Shown here: positions 7,446 to 7,539 of the stretch, in pieces | Layout of the letters: each line of letters opens with the position of its first letter | Numbering within the stretch: the first letter of the stretch is position 1 | Source: an uncultured Bacteroidales bacterium | Lineage (GTDB): Bacteria > Bacteroidota > Bacteroidia > Bacteroidales > P3 | Assembly: GCA_947176325.1 (NCBI GenBank) | Contig: CAMWQD010000055.1 | Span: 1 to 7,539 of the forward strand | Direction of reading: 5' to 3' | DNA length: 7,539 nucleotides | The notes under the pieces: model-generated | What the model was told of the DNA's origin: nothing | Database searches by the model: none | Seen by the model: the letters and a program-made list of their open reading frames with translations, nothing else | Program-made: the position numbers and the translations under genes

Positions 7446-7453
7446 TACCTTTA
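7446..7453 (+). promoter_or_regulatory. Candidate -7 box for the proline tRNA
   Basis: TACCTTTA directly after the channel stop codon differs from TAnnTTTG only in the last base and sits 11 nt before the mature tRNA 5' end, a sensible promoter position. No good -33 element is seen upstream, where the sequence is coding. Readthrough from the operon followed by RNase P processing is the alternative. Confidence 0.4.
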
Positions 7454-7464
7454 CCTCCCATTTT

Positions 7465-7538
7465 CGGGGTGTAGCGCAGCCCGGTAGCGCACCTGCTTTG
7501 GGAGCAGGTTGTCGCAGGTTCGAATCCTGTCACCCCGA
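7465..7538 (+). tRNA. tRNA-Pro, anticodon UGG
   Basis: All arms of a cloverleaf can be paired. The acceptor CGGGGTG (7465-7471) pairs with CACCCCG (7531-7537). The D stem GCGC (7474-7477) pairs with 7487-7490. The anticodon stem CCTGC/GCAGG (7492-7496 with 7504-7508) encloses the loop TTTGGGA, giving anticodon TGG at 7499-7501. The T stem GCAGG/CCTGT encloses TTCGAAT. The discriminator is A7538. A C1-G72 first pair with A73 is characteristic of bacterial proline tRNA. The molecule is 74 nt; the window's last base (C7539) could be the first C of an encoded CCA, which cannot be decided here. This tRNA reads CCN proline codons, mainly CCA and CCG. Confidence 0.97.
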
Positions 7539-7539
7539 C

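Noticed and set aside
7440..7464. Transcription terminator after the efflux operon
   Set aside because: No GC-rich hairpin followed by a T run is present in the short gap before the tRNA.
1..7539. CRISPR array, insertion sequence, toxin-antitoxin or defence system
   Set aside because: No regularly spaced repeats, transposase, terminal repeats or small paired genes were found; nearly all sequence is explained by the five genes and the tRNA.

Overview
The window reads as accessory or housekeeping chromosome from a member of the Bacteroidota, probably order Bacteroidales. The clues are a cysteate synthase-type enzyme, two lipoproteins whose signal peptides end in Ser-Ser-Cys or Thr-Ser-Cys, A-rich leaders, and TAnnTTTG-like -7 promoter candidates. 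The protein families also resemble those of this phylum. The DNA is moderately GC-rich by eye (not counted). I cannot name genus or species.

Layout: positions 1-1280 hold a minus-strand gene for a PLP enzyme of the threonine-synthase fold, best matched to cysteate synthase. It lacks only its last few codons, which lie beyond the left edge. An 84-bp divergent intergenic region (1281-1364) follows; it contains an 8-bp perfect inverted repeat and weak promoter candidates on both strands. Positions 1365-7445 form a tightly packed plus-strand operon of four genes: a small lipoprotein of unknown function, a lipid-anchored periplasmic adaptor (membrane fusion protein), a 1036-residue RND inner-membrane pump and a TolC-family outer-membrane channel. 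Gene junctions are +12 nt, a 1-nt overlap and an 11-nt overlap, so co-transcription and translational coupling are very likely. A proline tRNA (anticodon UGG) begins 19 nt after the last stop codon and fills the right end.

How it works together: adaptor, pump and channel are the three parts of a standard proton-driven tripartite efflux system spanning both membranes. The pump keeps the equivalent of the AcrB proton relay (D405, D406, R967, T974), but arginine R937 stands where AcrB has lysine. The substrate cannot be read from the sequence, and no regulator gene lies in the window. The leading lipoprotein is the least expected component and may be an accessory part of the system. The divergent cysteate synthase would make L-cysteate from O-phosphoserine and sulfite; in Bacteroidota this is a plausible source of the headgroup of sulfonolipids. 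I see no clearly novel defence or mobile system here; the most useful leads are the lipoprotein, the sulfonolipid link and the divergent control region.
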